Shown here: in pieces, positions 17,970-26,713 of the stretch
How positions within the stretch are numbered: position 1 is the first letter of the stretch
Layout of the letters: every line of letters begins with the position of its first letter
NCBI GenBank assembly: GCA_045616445.1
Contig: JAZLGR010000018.1
Span: 248,001-312,000 of the forward strand
DNA length: 64,000 nucleotides
From: Fimousia sp045616445
GTDB lineage: Bacteria; Bacillota; Clostridia; Lachnospirales; Lachnospiraceae
Direction: 5' to 3'
The notes under the pieces: model-generated
What the model saw: only the letters and a program-made list of their open reading frames with translations
What the model was told of the DNA's origin: nothing
Databases searched by the model: none
Position numbers and translations under genes: made by a program

Positions 17970-18917
17970 ATGTCATATTATTATGCATATTCGGATTATC
18001 TGAAAAGTAAATACGGAGAAAAGGTGTACAAGCTTCCGGTGAACCTTCCGGTGAGCTGTCCAAATCGAATGGATGGAAACCGTGGCTGTGATTTCTGTGC
18101 AGACGTGGGCACAGGATTTGAGGCCATGTCCAGCAAACAACCGGTGCTGACTCAGTTAGAAGAAACCAAAGTCCGCATCGAAAAGCGCTACAAGGCACAC
18201 AAGTTCATCGCTTATTTCCAGAATTATACCAATACATTCCTAAGCCTTGACCGGTTCAAATCCTATGTGGGGGAAGCAGTCAAGTGTCCAGACATAGTGG
18301 AAATCTCCATCTCCACAAGACCGGACTGTATTAAGAAGGAATATCTTGACTATCTGATGGATCTTTATGAAACCTATGGCATTGAGATCAACATTGAGCT
18401 TGGCCTTCAGACAGTGAATTATCAGACCCTTGCGTCCATCAACCGTGGCCATGGTCTGGCGGAATTCATCTCTGCAGTGCTGATGATCAAGAGATATCCA
18501 TTTACCATCTGCACCCATATGATTCTGAATCTGCCTGGAGATACCATGGCGGATGCCATTGAGGGGGCGAAGATTCTCTCTGCCCTTGAGATTGATATTG
18601 TGAAGCTCCATTCCCTCTATTTGCCGACAAATTGCAGGTTGTATGAAAAATATATTGATGGTACAATTACTCTGTGTGACAAGAATGAGTATTTGGATCG
18701 TCTGACCGAATTTATTGCTCATGTATCACCGAATATGGTTATTGAACGATTATTCAGCCGCGTTCCGGAGGAGTATTCAGAGTTTTCCAATTGGGGAACA
18801 AGCTGGTGGAAGCTCCGGGATGAATTTGAGGCGTTGATGGAAGAAAAAGGATATGAGCAGGGGTGCAAATTCCATTACTTATATGGAGCTGCTTTAGATC
18901 GATGGGAGTTGGAATAA
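17970..18917 (+). CDS. Radical SAM protein of the TIGR01212 (YhcC/YtqA) family
   Basis: Function unknown; the family is an Elp3-like radical SAM group. The cluster cysteines are in SCPNRMDGNRGCDFC, matching the family pattern CPNRDG...GCxFC. The SAM domain continues with IAYFQNYTNTF and SISTRPDC. 315 residues, normal length. The ATG at 17970 has AAAGGAGA upstream; the in-frame codon at 17928 does not. The stop abuts the next ATG with no gap. Confidence 0.88.
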   Translation: MSYYYAYSDYLKSKYGEKVYKLPVNLPVSCPNRMDGNRGCDFCADVGTGFEAMSSKQPVLTQLEETKVRIEKRYKAHKFIAYFQNYTNTFLSLDRFKSYVGEAVKCPDIVEISISTRPDCIKKEYLDYLMDLYETYGIEINIELGLQTVNYQTLASINRGHGLAEFISAVLMIKRYPFTICTHMILNLPGDTMADAIEGAKILSALEIDIVKLHSLYLPTNCRLYEKYIDGTITLCDKNEYLDRLTEFIAHVSPNMVIERLFSRVPEEYSEFSNWGTSWWKLRDEFEALMEEKGYEQGCKFHYLYGAALDRWELE

Positions 18918-20300
18918 ATGGCGAAACAAAGACAGGAAAAACGTAATCTGAATCTAAGAGTTGTGGTTTTCTTTGTCATCTTTATTTATATGTGCGTGCA
19001 TCTGGTGACCTATATTTTCAAATCCAGCATTAACGTATATGAAGTAAAGGCAGGGAAGGTGGTAGATACCTTAACCCTGAACGGACTGGTGGTCCGTGAA
19101 GAGGAACTGGTGAAGAGCAACGGAGATGGATATATCACATTTTTTTCTCCAGACCAGTCCAAAGTGTATAACGGAGAAATCGTATACACATTAGATGAAG
19201 ATGGAAGAATCAAGGAATATATCTCTGAACAGATTGCTTCCAAGAAGAAAGTGAAAAAGAAGAATATGAAGGCGGTTGCCGGTATTGTGGAGGATTTTCA
19301 GGACCACTATGACCAGGCAGACTTCGGTGAAGTATATAATGTAAAACAGAAGCTTGACAATGCGGTATTCAATACCAATGAAGAATACATTCAGAAGGCG
19401 CTGATCAAATATCAGCAGGAAGAAGAAGGCAGTGAGCAGGCTTATCAGGTTGGCACAAGCAAGAAAAGCGGAATCTTAACCCTGACTGTGGATGATTTCA
19501 CCAAGACTAATCCGAACAAGGTGACAGTGGATGATCTGAAGAAGGATTCCTACAAGCAGTCCAGACTGATGCCGAATGCATTGGTGAAGAAGGGGGATGT
19601 GATCTATCGTATGGTTACCAGTGAAAACTGGTATATGGTAGTGAAGCTTACCAAGAACCAGTATGAAGAGCTGAAAAACCGTAGCACCGTGAAGGTAACA
19701 TTTGGCCAGAATAATATCAAATGCAATGCAGGAATTGAGACAAAAAAGGTGGGCAGAAACTATCTCGCAAGCTTAACCTTTAATAAATATATGATTCGTT
19801 TTATCAACGATCGTTACCTTGGAATCGAGCTTTCCCTCGATGAGGATTCCGGATTCAAGATTCCAAAATCCTCTGTGAAGATGGAAGAATTCTACAAGAT
19901 TCCAAAGAGTTATCTGACAAAGGGCGGCAACAGCAACGCCTACACTCTCCTTGCCAAGGGTCCAAAGGAAGAGAAAGCATCCACATTAGAGGGCATTTCC
20001 TTCTATTATTATGCAGACAGCACAGATTTTGTTTTCGTGCGTAAGAAGGACATTGCCAAGAACACAACAATCTTCAAAACTGCGGATCGGGATTCCAAGC
20101 AGAGAATCTTAAGTGATACGGTGGAGAAGGAGGTTGTATTCTGCGTCAACTCTGGTTATGCAGAGATGCGTATCGTAGATGTGATCGGCAAGGAAGAAAA
20201 CTATTATCTGATCAAGTCTAACACAAGCAATGGTGTGGGCCTGGCAGATCATATTGCGGAAAATTATAAAGAAGTCAATGAGAATAGAATTATCTATTGA
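18918..20300 (+). CDS. HlyD-like membrane-anchored adaptor protein
   Basis: One N-terminal transmembrane helix (about residues 14-34, VVVFFVIFIYMCVHLVTYIF) after a basic start, then a large extracellular part with the beginning of a membrane-fusion-protein fold (VRGKVVDTL-like strand at VYEVKAGKVVDTLTLNGLVVREE). 460 residues, no lipobox. Similar proteins are found beside yggS and sepF in Lachnospiraceae, which hints at a role in the envelope or division site rather than drug export; no ABC permease or ATPase is adjacent. Function inferred only from the fold. Confidence 0.7.
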   Translation: MAKQRQEKRNLNLRVVVFFVIFIYMCVHLVTYIFKSSINVYEVKAGKVVDTLTLNGLVVREEELVKSNGDGYITFFSPDQSKVYNGEIVYTLDEDGRIKEYISEQIASKKKVKKKNMKAVAGIVEDFQDHYDQADFGEVYNVKQKLDNAVFNTNEEYIQKALIKYQQEEEGSEQAYQVGTSKKSGILTLTVDDFTKTNPNKVTVDDLKKDSYKQSRLMPNALVKKGDVIYRMVTSENWYMVVKLTKNQYEELKNRSTVKVTFGQNNIKCNAGIETKKVGRNYLASLTFNKYMIRFINDRYLGIELSLDEDSGFKIPKSSVKMEEFYKIPKSYLTKGGNSNAYTLLAKGPKEEKASTLEGISFYYYADSTDFVFVRKKDIAKNTTIFKTADRDSKQRILSDTVEKEVVFCVNSGYAEMRIVDVIGKEENYYLIKSNTSNGVGLADHIAENYKEVNENRIIY

Positions 20301-20324
20301 TCAACAGCCGTTAGGAGTATAGAC

Positions 20325-21017
20325 ATGTTAAAAGAAAATTATGATCTTGTGGCAGAGAAGGTTGCGGCAGCCTGTGAACGAGCAGGAAGAGATAAAGACG
20401 AAGTAACCATCATCGCTGTCAGCAAAACAAAACCTCTCTCTAACGTTGTGGAATTACAGTCCCATGGCGTGATGGATTTTGGGGAAAATAAAGTACAGGA
20501 ATTATGTTCCAAATATGAAGAGATTGAAAAGCCGGTAAGATGGCATCTCATCGGTCATTTACAGACCAACAAGGTAAAATATATTGTGGATAAGGTGGAG
20601 CTCATTCATTCTGTGGAATCCTTAAAGCTTGCGAAGCAGATCAGTAAGGAAGCGGGGAAGAAGGGTGTGACTGTTCCAGTGCTCATTCAGGTCAATGTTG
20701 CCTCCGAAGAGACCAAATTTGGCTTGGATACAGCAGAAGTGATGGCACTTGTGGAAGAAGCAGCAAAGCTTCCAAACATGAAGATTAAAGGACTTATGAC
20801 CATCGCACCATTTGTGGATGATCCGGAAGACAACAGACTCTATTTTAGAGAACTGAAGCAATTATTTATTGACATCAAAGATAAAAATCTCGATAATGTA
20901 GATATGGAAATTCTATCAATGGGTATGACAGGAGATTACGAAGTAGCCATTGAAGAGGGCGCAACCATGGTCCGTGTGGGAACAGGTATTTTTGGAGCCC
21001 GCAATTATAATATTTAG
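20325..21017 (+). CDS. yggS: PLP homeostasis protein YggS/YlmE
   Basis: Alanine-racemase-fold protein that binds PLP and buffers B6 and amino acid pools. The PLP lysine is in VSKTKP near residue 36, and WHLIGHLQTNKVKY and SMGMTGDYEVAIEEGATMVRVGTGIFG are family motifs. 230 residues. It begins the ylmE-ylmF(sepF)-ylmH string known from Firmicutes division clusters; ylmG is absent. Confidence 0.95.
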   Translation: MLKENYDLVAEKVAAACERAGRDKDEVTIIAVSKTKPLSNVVELQSHGVMDFGENKVQELCSKYEEIEKPVRWHLIGHLQTNKVKYIVDKVELIHSVESLKLAKQISKEAGKKGVTVPVLIQVNVASEETKFGLDTAEVMALVEEAAKLPNMKIKGLMTIAPFVDDPEDNRLYFRELKQLFIDIKDKNLDNVDMEILSMGMTGDYEVAIEEGATMVRVGTGIFGARNYNI

Positions 21018-21053
21018 CATCAACGTGTGAATGATAATTTGGAGGTTAGATAG

Positions 21054-21626
21054 ATGGGGACATTAGATAAATTCATGGATCTTATGAGAATCAACGATCC
21101 TGAAATTGAAGAAGAATACGAAAACGAAGAAGATTACGAAGAATATGAAGAAGAGGAAGTGGAAGAAGTAGAAGAAAAGCGTTCTTTCTTCTCATTCGGT
21201 CGTAAAAAAGAAGCACCAGCTGTTGTGGAAGAAGAGGAAGAAATCGAAGAAGAACCTGCTTACACACCACAGCCTACAAGAGGTCCTTCTTATCGTCCGG
21301 CTCCAACTCGCAATAAGGTGGTATCCATGAACGGAACAGGAATTGAAGTAATTGTAGTCAGACCAATTGATTTTACAGACTGCAAGATTATCGCAGATTA
21401 CCTTGGTGAAGGCAAAACTGTCATGATCAATATGGAAGACATTAAGAATCCGGCAGCACAGAGAACGATCGACTTTATCGGCGGTGCAGTATATGCATAT
21501 AATGGCACATTAACAGCAGCATCTCCTAAGATGTTCATTGCAGCTCCTGGTGAAGTAATTGTAGATGGTGATTTATGCGATGATATCATGAATGAGAATA
21601 TCGTTGCACCACAGATTTCAGAATAA
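21054..21626 (+). CDS. sepF: Cell division protein SepF
   Basis: FtsZ-binding, membrane-attached protein that aligns FtsZ filaments. The N-terminus MGTLDKFMDLMRI is an amphipathic membrane helix; a very acidic linker follows (EEEYENEEDYEEYEEEEVEE), then the globular SepF domain from about residue 95 (VIVVRPIDFTDCKIIADYLGEGKTV, RTIDFIGGAVYAYNG, FIAAP). 190 residues. Preceded by GGAGG. A terminator follows. Confidence 0.95.
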   Translation: MGTLDKFMDLMRINDPEIEEEYENEEDYEEYEEEEVEEVEEKRSFFSFGRKKEAPAVVEEEEEIEEEPAYTPQPTRGPSYRPAPTRNKVVSMNGTGIEVIVVRPIDFTDCKIIADYLGEGKTVMINMEDIKNPAAQRTIDFIGGAVYAYNGTLTAASPKMFIAAPGEVIVDGDLCDDIMNENIVAPQISE

Positions 21627-21653
21627 AGGGAATAGAGATATTACGATGATGAT

Positions 21654-21686
21654 CAAGAACTGCATGTTCCATGCAGTTCTTGTTTT
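21654..21686 (+). terminator. Terminator after sepF
   Basis: Stem CAAGAACTGCAT / ATGCAGTTCTTG around GTTCC, then TTTT. It separates sepF from ylmH, though some read-through is possible because no clear promoter lies between them. Confidence 0.85.
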
Positions 21687-21728
21687 GGTATATAAATATC
21701 TACAAAAAAGTAGATAATTAGGAGACTT

Positions 21729-22484
21729 ATGGAAGCAGAAGAATATTTAGCCAAACGAATGAAGGAACTGGCAGCCAAATCCTACCAGCAGTCCGTCTAT
21801 CTTCATACCAATTTTCTTTCACTGGCAGAACAGAGCCTCTACTATACCATGGAGCGGGAACTATCCTACGCTGAGGGACATGCTTTGGGCGGCCATGATT
21901 ATGCAGAGAGAAAGCTGATTCAGTTTGGTTCAGAAAAGCTGTTTGGATATGAAGGATTTTCTCCAATTCTCTGTATCCATATCCGGCCATTGGCGCCAAA
22001 GTTTTCAGAAACCTTAAGCCACAGAGACTATCTGGGGGCAATCATGAATCTGGGAATTGAGAGGGAATATCTTGGGGATATCTTGATTGACGGGACTGAC
22101 GCCTATGTATTCTGCATTGACTCTATGGCAGAGTATCTGGTGAAGGAAATTACCAAAATCAGACATACCCTTGTGATGACCGAGCTCATTGATCCGCAGG
22201 ATCTGCATATCGAACCGAAGAAAAAGATGATCGAGGGATTCGTATCCTCCTTTCGCGTGGATGCAGTCATCGCCCTTGGATTTTCTTTATCAAGAAAGGA
22301 TGCCCACACAGCCATCACCTCAAAGAGGGTATTTATCAATGGCCGTCTGGTGGAATCCCCTTCAAAACAGATTGCAGAGGGAGACTTGATCTCCGTTCGA
22401 GGGCTGGGCAAGATGGAATTTGATCAGATTCGCGGCATGTCCAAGAAGGGACGTCACAGCGTGGTGATCAACCGATTTATATAA
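21729..22484 (+). CDS. ylmH: S4-domain RNA-binding protein YlmH
   Basis: RNA-binding protein linked to division clusters; in Bacillus YlmH acts in rescue of stalled ribosomes. The C-terminal S4 domain is at about 178-245 (FRVDAVIALGFSLSRKDAHTAI, KRVFINGRLVESPSKQIAEGD). 251 residues. The ATG at 21729 follows AGGAGA. A small hairpin TATCTAC / GTAGATA at 21697-21716 lies just before the ribosome site. Confidence 0.9.
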   Translation: MEAEEYLAKRMKELAAKSYQQSVYLHTNFLSLAEQSLYYTMERELSYAEGHALGGHDYAERKLIQFGSEKLFGYEGFSPILCIHIRPLAPKFSETLSHRDYLGAIMNLGIEREYLGDILIDGTDAYVFCIDSMAEYLVKEITKIRHTLVMTELIDPQDLHIEPKKKMIEGFVSSFRVDAVIALGFSLSRKDAHTAITSKRVFINGRLVESPSKQIAEGDLISVRGLGKMEFDQIRGMSKKGRHSVVINRFI

Positions 22485-22499
22485 GGAAAGCAATATAAT

Positions 22500-23009
22500 A
22501 TGAAAAAAATAGTAACAAGTCTTCTGGTGATCGTGGCGCTCATTGTTGCCGATCAGGCAACCAAGGCATGGGCGGTGGCACATCTGATGAACAAGCCTGC
22601 CATTCCGATCATCAAAGGTGTATTTGAACTGGAATATCTGGAAAACAGAGGGGCAGCATTCGGTTCCATGCAGGGAAGACAGGTCTTTCTCCTTGCGGTG
22701 ACCGTCGGTGTACTGGCCTTTCTGGTATATGCATTTTATAAAATGCCGGACAGCAGGCGGTATCTGCCGCTGAAAACCATCGTGGTGCTGATCTTTTCCG
22801 GCGCAATTGGGAATATGATCGACCGCGTGATGCAGGGATATGTGGTGGATTTTCTCTATTTTAAGCTGATCAATTTCCCAATTTTTAATGTGGCAGACTG
22901 CTATGTGACGGTATCTGCCTTTTTACTGATTTTCCTTGTGCTTTTTGTATACAAGGAGGATGAATTTGACTTTTTGGGAAAGGGAAAGAAAGATGAAACA
23001 GGGGCTTAG
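22500..23009 (+). CDS. lspA: Lipoprotein signal peptidase
   Basis: Aspartic protease that removes signal peptides from prolipoproteins. Four transmembrane helices; catalytic aspartates in GNMIDRV and FNVADCYV; the conserved NRGAAFG box is present. 169 residues. Its 3' end overlaps the start of rluD by 17 bases, so the two are coupled. One client may be the lipoprotein at 60.2-61.1 kb. Confidence 0.95.
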   Translation: MKKIVTSLLVIVALIVADQATKAWAVAHLMNKPAIPIIKGVFELEYLENRGAAFGSMQGRQVFLLAVTVGVLAFLVYAFYKMPDSRRYLPLKTIVVLIFSGAIGNMIDRVMQGYVVDFLYFKLINFPIFNVADCYVTVSAFLLIFLVLFVYKEDEFDFLGKGKKDETGA

Positions 23010-23889
23010 AATTGACCGTTATCTTGCAGAAGCTTACAGCGAACATTCCAGGTCTTACCTTCAGAAGCTGATCAAGGATGGAGAGGTCTTAGTAAATGGC
23101 AAGGCAGTAAAGCCCAATTACAAGCTTTCCGAGGAAGATGAAGTGACGGTGAACATTCCAGAGCCAAAGGAAGTGGACATTGTTCCTGAACCGGTTCCCC
23201 TTGATATTGTCTATGAGGATGCTGATATTCTCATTCTCAACAAAGGGAAGGATATGGTGGTTCATCCATGTCCGGGACATTATTCCGGCACCTTAGTCAA
23301 TGGACTGCTATACCACTGCAAGGATGAACTTTCCGGCATCAATGGAGAATTAAGACCGGGCATCGTTCATCGAATTGACAAAGATACCACCGGACTTCTG
23401 GTGGTTTGTAAGAATGATCAGGCCCACCGTTTTATTGCGGAGCAGCTGAAAGTTCATTCTATCACAAGAAAATATCATGCCATCGTCTACAATCATATCA
23501 ACGAGGAAGAGGGCACAGTGGATGCGCCGATTGGACGTAACCCCAATGACCGCAAGAAGATGGCAGTTAACTATAAGAATGGAAAACACGCAGTGACCCA
23601 TTACAAAGTGCTTTCCAGATTGAAGAATAATTTTACCTATATTGAATGTTCACTGGAGACGGGAAGAACCCACCAGATCCGCGTGCATATGTCCAAGATT
23701 CATCATCCATTGTTGGGAGATGAGATATACGGACCAAAGAAAGACAGATATGGCCTCACCGGCCAGTGTCTCCACGCGAAAACGTTGGGATTCATTCATC
23801 CAACCACAAAGGAATATGTGGAATTTGATTCCCCGCTTCCAGATTATTTTGAAAAGCTGTTAAGAAAGCTTGGTCAGGAGGAACTATGA
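22993..23889 (+). CDS. rluD: RluD-family 23S rRNA pseudouridine synthase
   Basis: Isomerises uridines in large-subunit rRNA. S4 RNA-binding domain at about 1-60 (IDRYLAEAY...VLVNGKAVKPNYKL), then the catalytic domain with Asp in HRIDKDTTGLLVV. 298 residues. The ATG at 22993 is inside the end of lspA and follows GGGAAAG; an upstream in-frame start at 22936 would add residues foreign to the family. Exact target uridine cannot be told. Confidence 0.9.
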   Translation: MKQGLRIDRYLAEAYSEHSRSYLQKLIKDGEVLVNGKAVKPNYKLSEEDEVTVNIPEPKEVDIVPEPVPLDIVYEDADILILNKGKDMVVHPCPGHYSGTLVNGLLYHCKDELSGINGELRPGIVHRIDKDTTGLLVVCKNDQAHRFIAEQLKVHSITRKYHAIVYNHINEEEGTVDAPIGRNPNDRKKMAVNYKNGKHAVTHYKVLSRLKNNFTYIECSLETGRTHQIRVHMSKIHHPLLGDEIYGPKKDRYGLTGQCLHAKTLGFIHPTTKEYVEFDSPLPDYFEKLLRKLGQEEL

Positions 23890-24761
23890 ACTGGTTAGAT
23901 CTGCATATGCATTCCTCCGTCAGCATGGATGGAGAATTCACACCTGAGGAGCTTGTGTTAAAAGCAAAGGAAGCAGGCGTTCAGGTGATGGCAATCTGCG
24001 ATCACAACGTGACAGAAGGTGTTGCGGCTGGCGTGGAAGCAGCTAAGAAGGAAGGCATGGTAAGTGTTCCCGGCGTGGAACTGGATACCTGCTGTGAGGG
24101 CAAGAATTTCCATATTATTGGATATGGCATTGATCCGAACCATCCGGAAATCATCGGATTCGGCGAGGAGGTGCGTGCCCATAAGCGTGCCAATGGTACA
24201 GCCCGCATGCAGAAGATGCATGACATGGGATTTTTCTTTGACGATGATGAAGTATGGAAGGTATGCCGCAAGGGACATATCATTATCCCAGATGTGTTCG
24301 AGGTTATCTTCCGTGACCATAGAAACGACGGCAATCCACTGGTGGAGGAATATCGTACCCACGATATGCCGGGGGTGGATTTCTACTGGAAATACTGTGC
24401 AAAACCTGGTACACCGGGATTTATTCCGGAAGGCAACCTGCCTGCAGAATATGGCATCAAGTGTATCAAGGCAGCCGGCGGAATTCCGGTACTGGCACAT
24501 CCAGGTGCCAATATGGGAAAGAACGCGGACATTTTCCGTGCTCTTGTGGAACTGGGAATTGAAGGTGTCGAATGCTATTGCAGTTATCATACCAATGGCG
24601 AAGACATTTTTTATAAAGAACTTGCTGGAAAATATGGATTGTTTTACACCCAGGGCAGCGATTATCACGGCCGATTAAAGCCACAGATCGCACCGGGAAG
24701 CATCAATTCCGGCGAAGAGGAACTGATTTACAAAAACCTGATGAAAAAACTGGGTTGGTAA
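23886..24761 (+). CDS. PHP-domain phosphoesterase
   Basis: Metal-dependent phosphoesterase of the PHP family, similar to the YciV/RNase AM type. Metal ligands are visible in DLHMHSSVSMDG, ICDHN, LAHPGAN and GSDYHG. 291 residues. It overlaps rluD by four bases (ATGA). A nucleotide or RNA 5' end substrate is plausible from the family but cannot be seen. Confidence 0.85.
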   Translation: MNWLDLHMHSSVSMDGEFTPEELVLKAKEAGVQVMAICDHNVTEGVAAGVEAAKKEGMVSVPGVELDTCCEGKNFHIIGYGIDPNHPEIIGFGEEVRAHKRANGTARMQKMHDMGFFFDDDEVWKVCRKGHIIIPDVFEVIFRDHRNDGNPLVEEYRTHDMPGVDFYWKYCAKPGTPGFIPEGNLPAEYGIKCIKAAGGIPVLAHPGANMGKNADIFRALVELGIEGVECYCSYHTNGEDIFYKELAGKYGLFYTQGSDYHGRLKPQIAPGSINSGEEELIYKNLMKKLGW

Positions 24762-24769
24762 GGAGAAGT

Positions 24770-25570
24770 ATGAAATATAAAGTAGGATTTATCGGATGCG
24801 GGAATATGGCATCTGCCATGATCAGTGGAATTGTGGAAAACAAAGTAGTAGCACCAGAAGAAATCGTGGCATCAAACCGCAGCCAGAAAAAGCTCATTGA
24901 TGCAAAGGAACGATATGGCATCGAAATCGCAGCAGATAACGTGGAAGTAGCAAAGAATTCCGACGTGATCATCCTTGCGGTTAAACCAATTTATTATCAC
25001 AAATGTATCAAACAGATTCGTAAGCACATCGATGATGACCAGATCATCATCTCCATCGCGCCAGGTTTTGAACTTGAAAAGTTAAGCTACTGGTTCGGCG
25101 AAGACAGAAAGATCATCCGCACCATGCCTAATACACCTGCCATGGTTTCCGAGGGTATGACTGCCGTTTGTCCGAATGAGAATGTGGAACCGGAAGAAGT
25201 AGAAATGGTTGTCAACTTATTACAGGGCTTTGGTAAGGCAGAATATGTGCCGGAACATATCATGGAAGCAGTGGTTGCAGTCAGCGGCAGCTCTCCGGCA
25301 TATGTATATATGTTCATTGAAGCAATGGCTGATGCAGCAGTGGCAGAAGGTATGGGAAGAGAGCAGGCATACCGTTTTGCAGCACAGGCAGTCCTTGGAA
25401 GTGCTAAGATGGTACTTGAGACAGGACTTCACCCAGGCGCTTTAAAAGATCAGGTATGTTCTCCAGGTGGAACTACCATCGTGGCGGTGCGTGAACTTGA
25501 ACGAAGAGGCTTCCGTTCTGCAGTGATGGAAGCAATGGCAGCATGTGCGAAGAAGTGTAGAAAAAAATAA
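24770..25570 (+). CDS. proC: Pyrroline-5-carboxylate reductase
   Basis: Last step of proline biosynthesis, reducing pyrroline-5-carboxylate with NAD(P)H. N-terminal Rossmann motif GFIGCGNMASAM; C-terminal SGSSPAYVYMFIEAMADAAV and SPGGTTIVAVRELE. 266 residues. The ATG at 24770 follows AAGGAGA; a start at 24755 overlaps the PHP gene and lacks a site. proA and proB are not here. Confidence 0.96.
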   Translation: MKYKVGFIGCGNMASAMISGIVENKVVAPEEIVASNRSQKKLIDAKERYGIEIAADNVEVAKNSDVIILAVKPIYYHKCIKQIRKHIDDDQIIISIAPGFELEKLSYWFGEDRKIIRTMPNTPAMVSEGMTAVCPNENVEPEEVEMVVNLLQGFGKAEYVPEHIMEAVVAVSGSSPAYVYMFIEAMADAAVAEGMGREQAYRFAAQAVLGSAKMVLETGLHPGALKDQVCSPGGTTIVAVRELERRGFRSAVMEAMAACAKKCRKK

Positions 25571-25578
25571 AACACACT

Positions 25579-25607
25579 CTTGTCATGGATGATCTGCTAT
25601 GCTATAA
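25579..25607 (+). promoter_or_regulatory. rpsO promoter
   Basis: TTGTCA at 25579-25584 and TATAAT at 25602-25607 with a 17-base spacer, the strongest promoter match in this part of the window. Confidence 0.8.
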
Positions 25608-25615
25608 TCATCTTC

Positions 25616-25676
25616 GTGTGAACCGCTTACTAAGAATACGGACACTCCAGCCGATGCCTGGTTTGCGGCGATTAAT
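25616..25676 (+). promoter_or_regulatory. Structured rpsO leader, candidate S15 autoregulatory site
   Basis: The roughly 95-base leader has a stem GTG-AA-CCG / CGG-A-CAC around 25617-25647, then CCAG / CTGG and an overlapping GCCG / CGGC pairing at about 25650-25671 that could form alternative or pseudoknotted structures. S15 is known to bind its own mRNA leader in several bacteria; here the case rests on position and structure only. Confidence 0.45.
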
Positions 25677-25709
25677 AAACAATATGTTATATTTTAGGAG
25701 GAAAACAAC

Positions 25710-25976
25710 ATGATTACAAAAGAAATGAAAGCTGAAATTATTGCTAAATTTGGTAAATCCGCAGGCGATACAGGATCTCCAGAAGTTCAGATCGCTTTAT
25801 TAACAGCAAGAATCAACGATTTACAGGATCACTTCCGTTCCCATCCAAAAGATCACCACTCCAGAAGAGGTCTTTTAAAGATGGTAGGTCAGAGAAGAGG
25901 TTTATTAGCATACCTTAAAGAAATCGACATCGAAAGATATCGTGCTCTTATCAAAGAATTAGGTTTACGTAAGTAA
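25710..25976 (+). CDS. rpsO: 30S ribosomal protein S15
   Basis: Binds the central domain of 16S rRNA. 88 residues with the conserved GSPEVQIALLTARI, DHHSRRGLLKMVGQRRGLL and LGLRK. Strong AGGAGG site, own promoter and terminator. In this genome it is not directly followed by pnp, which lies 14 kb away. Confidence 0.98.
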   Translation: MITKEMKAEIIAKFGKSAGDTGSPEVQIALLTARINDLQDHFRSHPKDHHSRRGLLKMVGQRRGLLAYLKEIDIERYRALIKELGLRK

Positions 25977-25996
25977 TTTCAATTCTAATAATCATG

Positions 25997-26025
25997 CAGC
26001 CAGGGAGTTTCCCTGGCTGTTTTTG
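25997..26025 (+). terminator. rpsO terminator
   Basis: Stem CAGCCAGGGA / TCCCTGGCTG with a GTT loop and a T run. Confidence 0.92.
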
Positions 26026-26041
26026 TATCAATTTGTATCAA
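26022..26041 (+). repeat. Two tandem copies of TTTGTATCAA
   Basis: The ten-base unit occurs twice head to tail, one helical turn apart, between the rpsO terminator and the DUF5662 gene. Could be a binding site or chance. Confidence 0.5.
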
Positions 26042-26070
26042 ATGGTTAGATTATACAGGAGATATTTGCA

Positions 26071-26658
26071 ATGAATTATTTGAAAAATGCCAAAGGACAT
26101 TTTAAGACCATTACGACCCACAAAATTGCAGTCATGAAGATGTGTTTTGCCTGTGGGCTTTATAAACAGGGACTGTTGCATGACATGTCCAAATATACAC
26201 CAACAGAATTCATTCCAGGCGTTCTTTATTATGCTGGTGGGACCTCCAGCCCAAATGGAATCGAGCGTGCCAAATTCGGCTACTCCACAGCATGGCTTCA
26301 TCACAAAGGCCGCAACAAGCATCATTTTGAATACTGGTTAGATTATGCAACCCACGAAACAGACCATCTGGTGGGCAATATCATTCCAAAGCGCTACATG
26401 ATTGAGATGTTCTGTGACCGTGTCTGTGCTGGCAAGGTGTACAATGGGGACAATTTCCGCAGAGAAAGCGTATTGGAATATTATATGAAGGGTTCTGCAA
26501 GATTCATCCTTCATAAGAATTCTGCAAAATATCTGGAGCATCTGATGAAGATGTATATCGAGCGCGGAGAAGAAGCGACCATCCGTTATATCAGAAGAGA
26601 TCTGAAAAAGGATGTCAGCGGCTATGAAAGAATGCGTCTCGCAAGTGTAAAAGAATAG
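26071..26658 (+). CDS. DUF5662 family protein, HD-like
   Basis: Function unknown. 195 residues with paired His/Asp features (LLHDMSKYTPTEF, AWLHHKGRNKHHFEYW, HETDH) like a metal-binding HD or catalase-like fold. The pattern with a conserved LxHDxSKY followed by HHxxNKHHxEYW is typical of DUF5662. It forms its own unit between rpsO and 6S RNA. Confidence 0.75.
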   Translation: MNYLKNAKGHFKTITTHKIAVMKMCFACGLYKQGLLHDMSKYTPTEFIPGVLYYAGGTSSPNGIERAKFGYSTAWLHHKGRNKHHFEYWLDYATHETDHLVGNIIPKRYMIEMFCDRVCAGKVYNGDNFRRESVLEYYMKGSARFILHKNSAKYLEHLMKMYIERGEEATIRYIRRDLKKDVSGYERMRLASVKE

Positions 26659-26668
26659 GTTGAGTGTT

Positions 26669-26699
26669 GGGCAGGGTATTGCAATACCCTGCCTTGTTT
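26669..26699 (+). terminator. Terminator of the DUF5662 gene
   Basis: A perfect 24-base palindrome at 26670-26693 (half GGCAGGGTATTG) followed by TTGTTT. Its centre also holds the -35 of the next promoter. Confidence 0.8.
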
Positions 26700-26707
26700 A
26701 GTATAAT
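26679..26707 (+). promoter_or_regulatory. Promoter of 6S RNA
   Basis: TTGCAA at 26679-26684, in the middle of the terminator palindrome, and TATAAT at 26702-26707 with exactly 17 bases between. Start predicted near 26714, where the RNA closing stem begins. Confidence 0.65.
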
Positions 26708-26713
26708 AATAAT

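Noticed and set aside
21697..21716. Hairpin TATCTAC / GTAGATA before ylmH as a second terminator
   Set aside because: No T run follows and a full terminator is just upstream; it may matter for translation but cannot be claimed.
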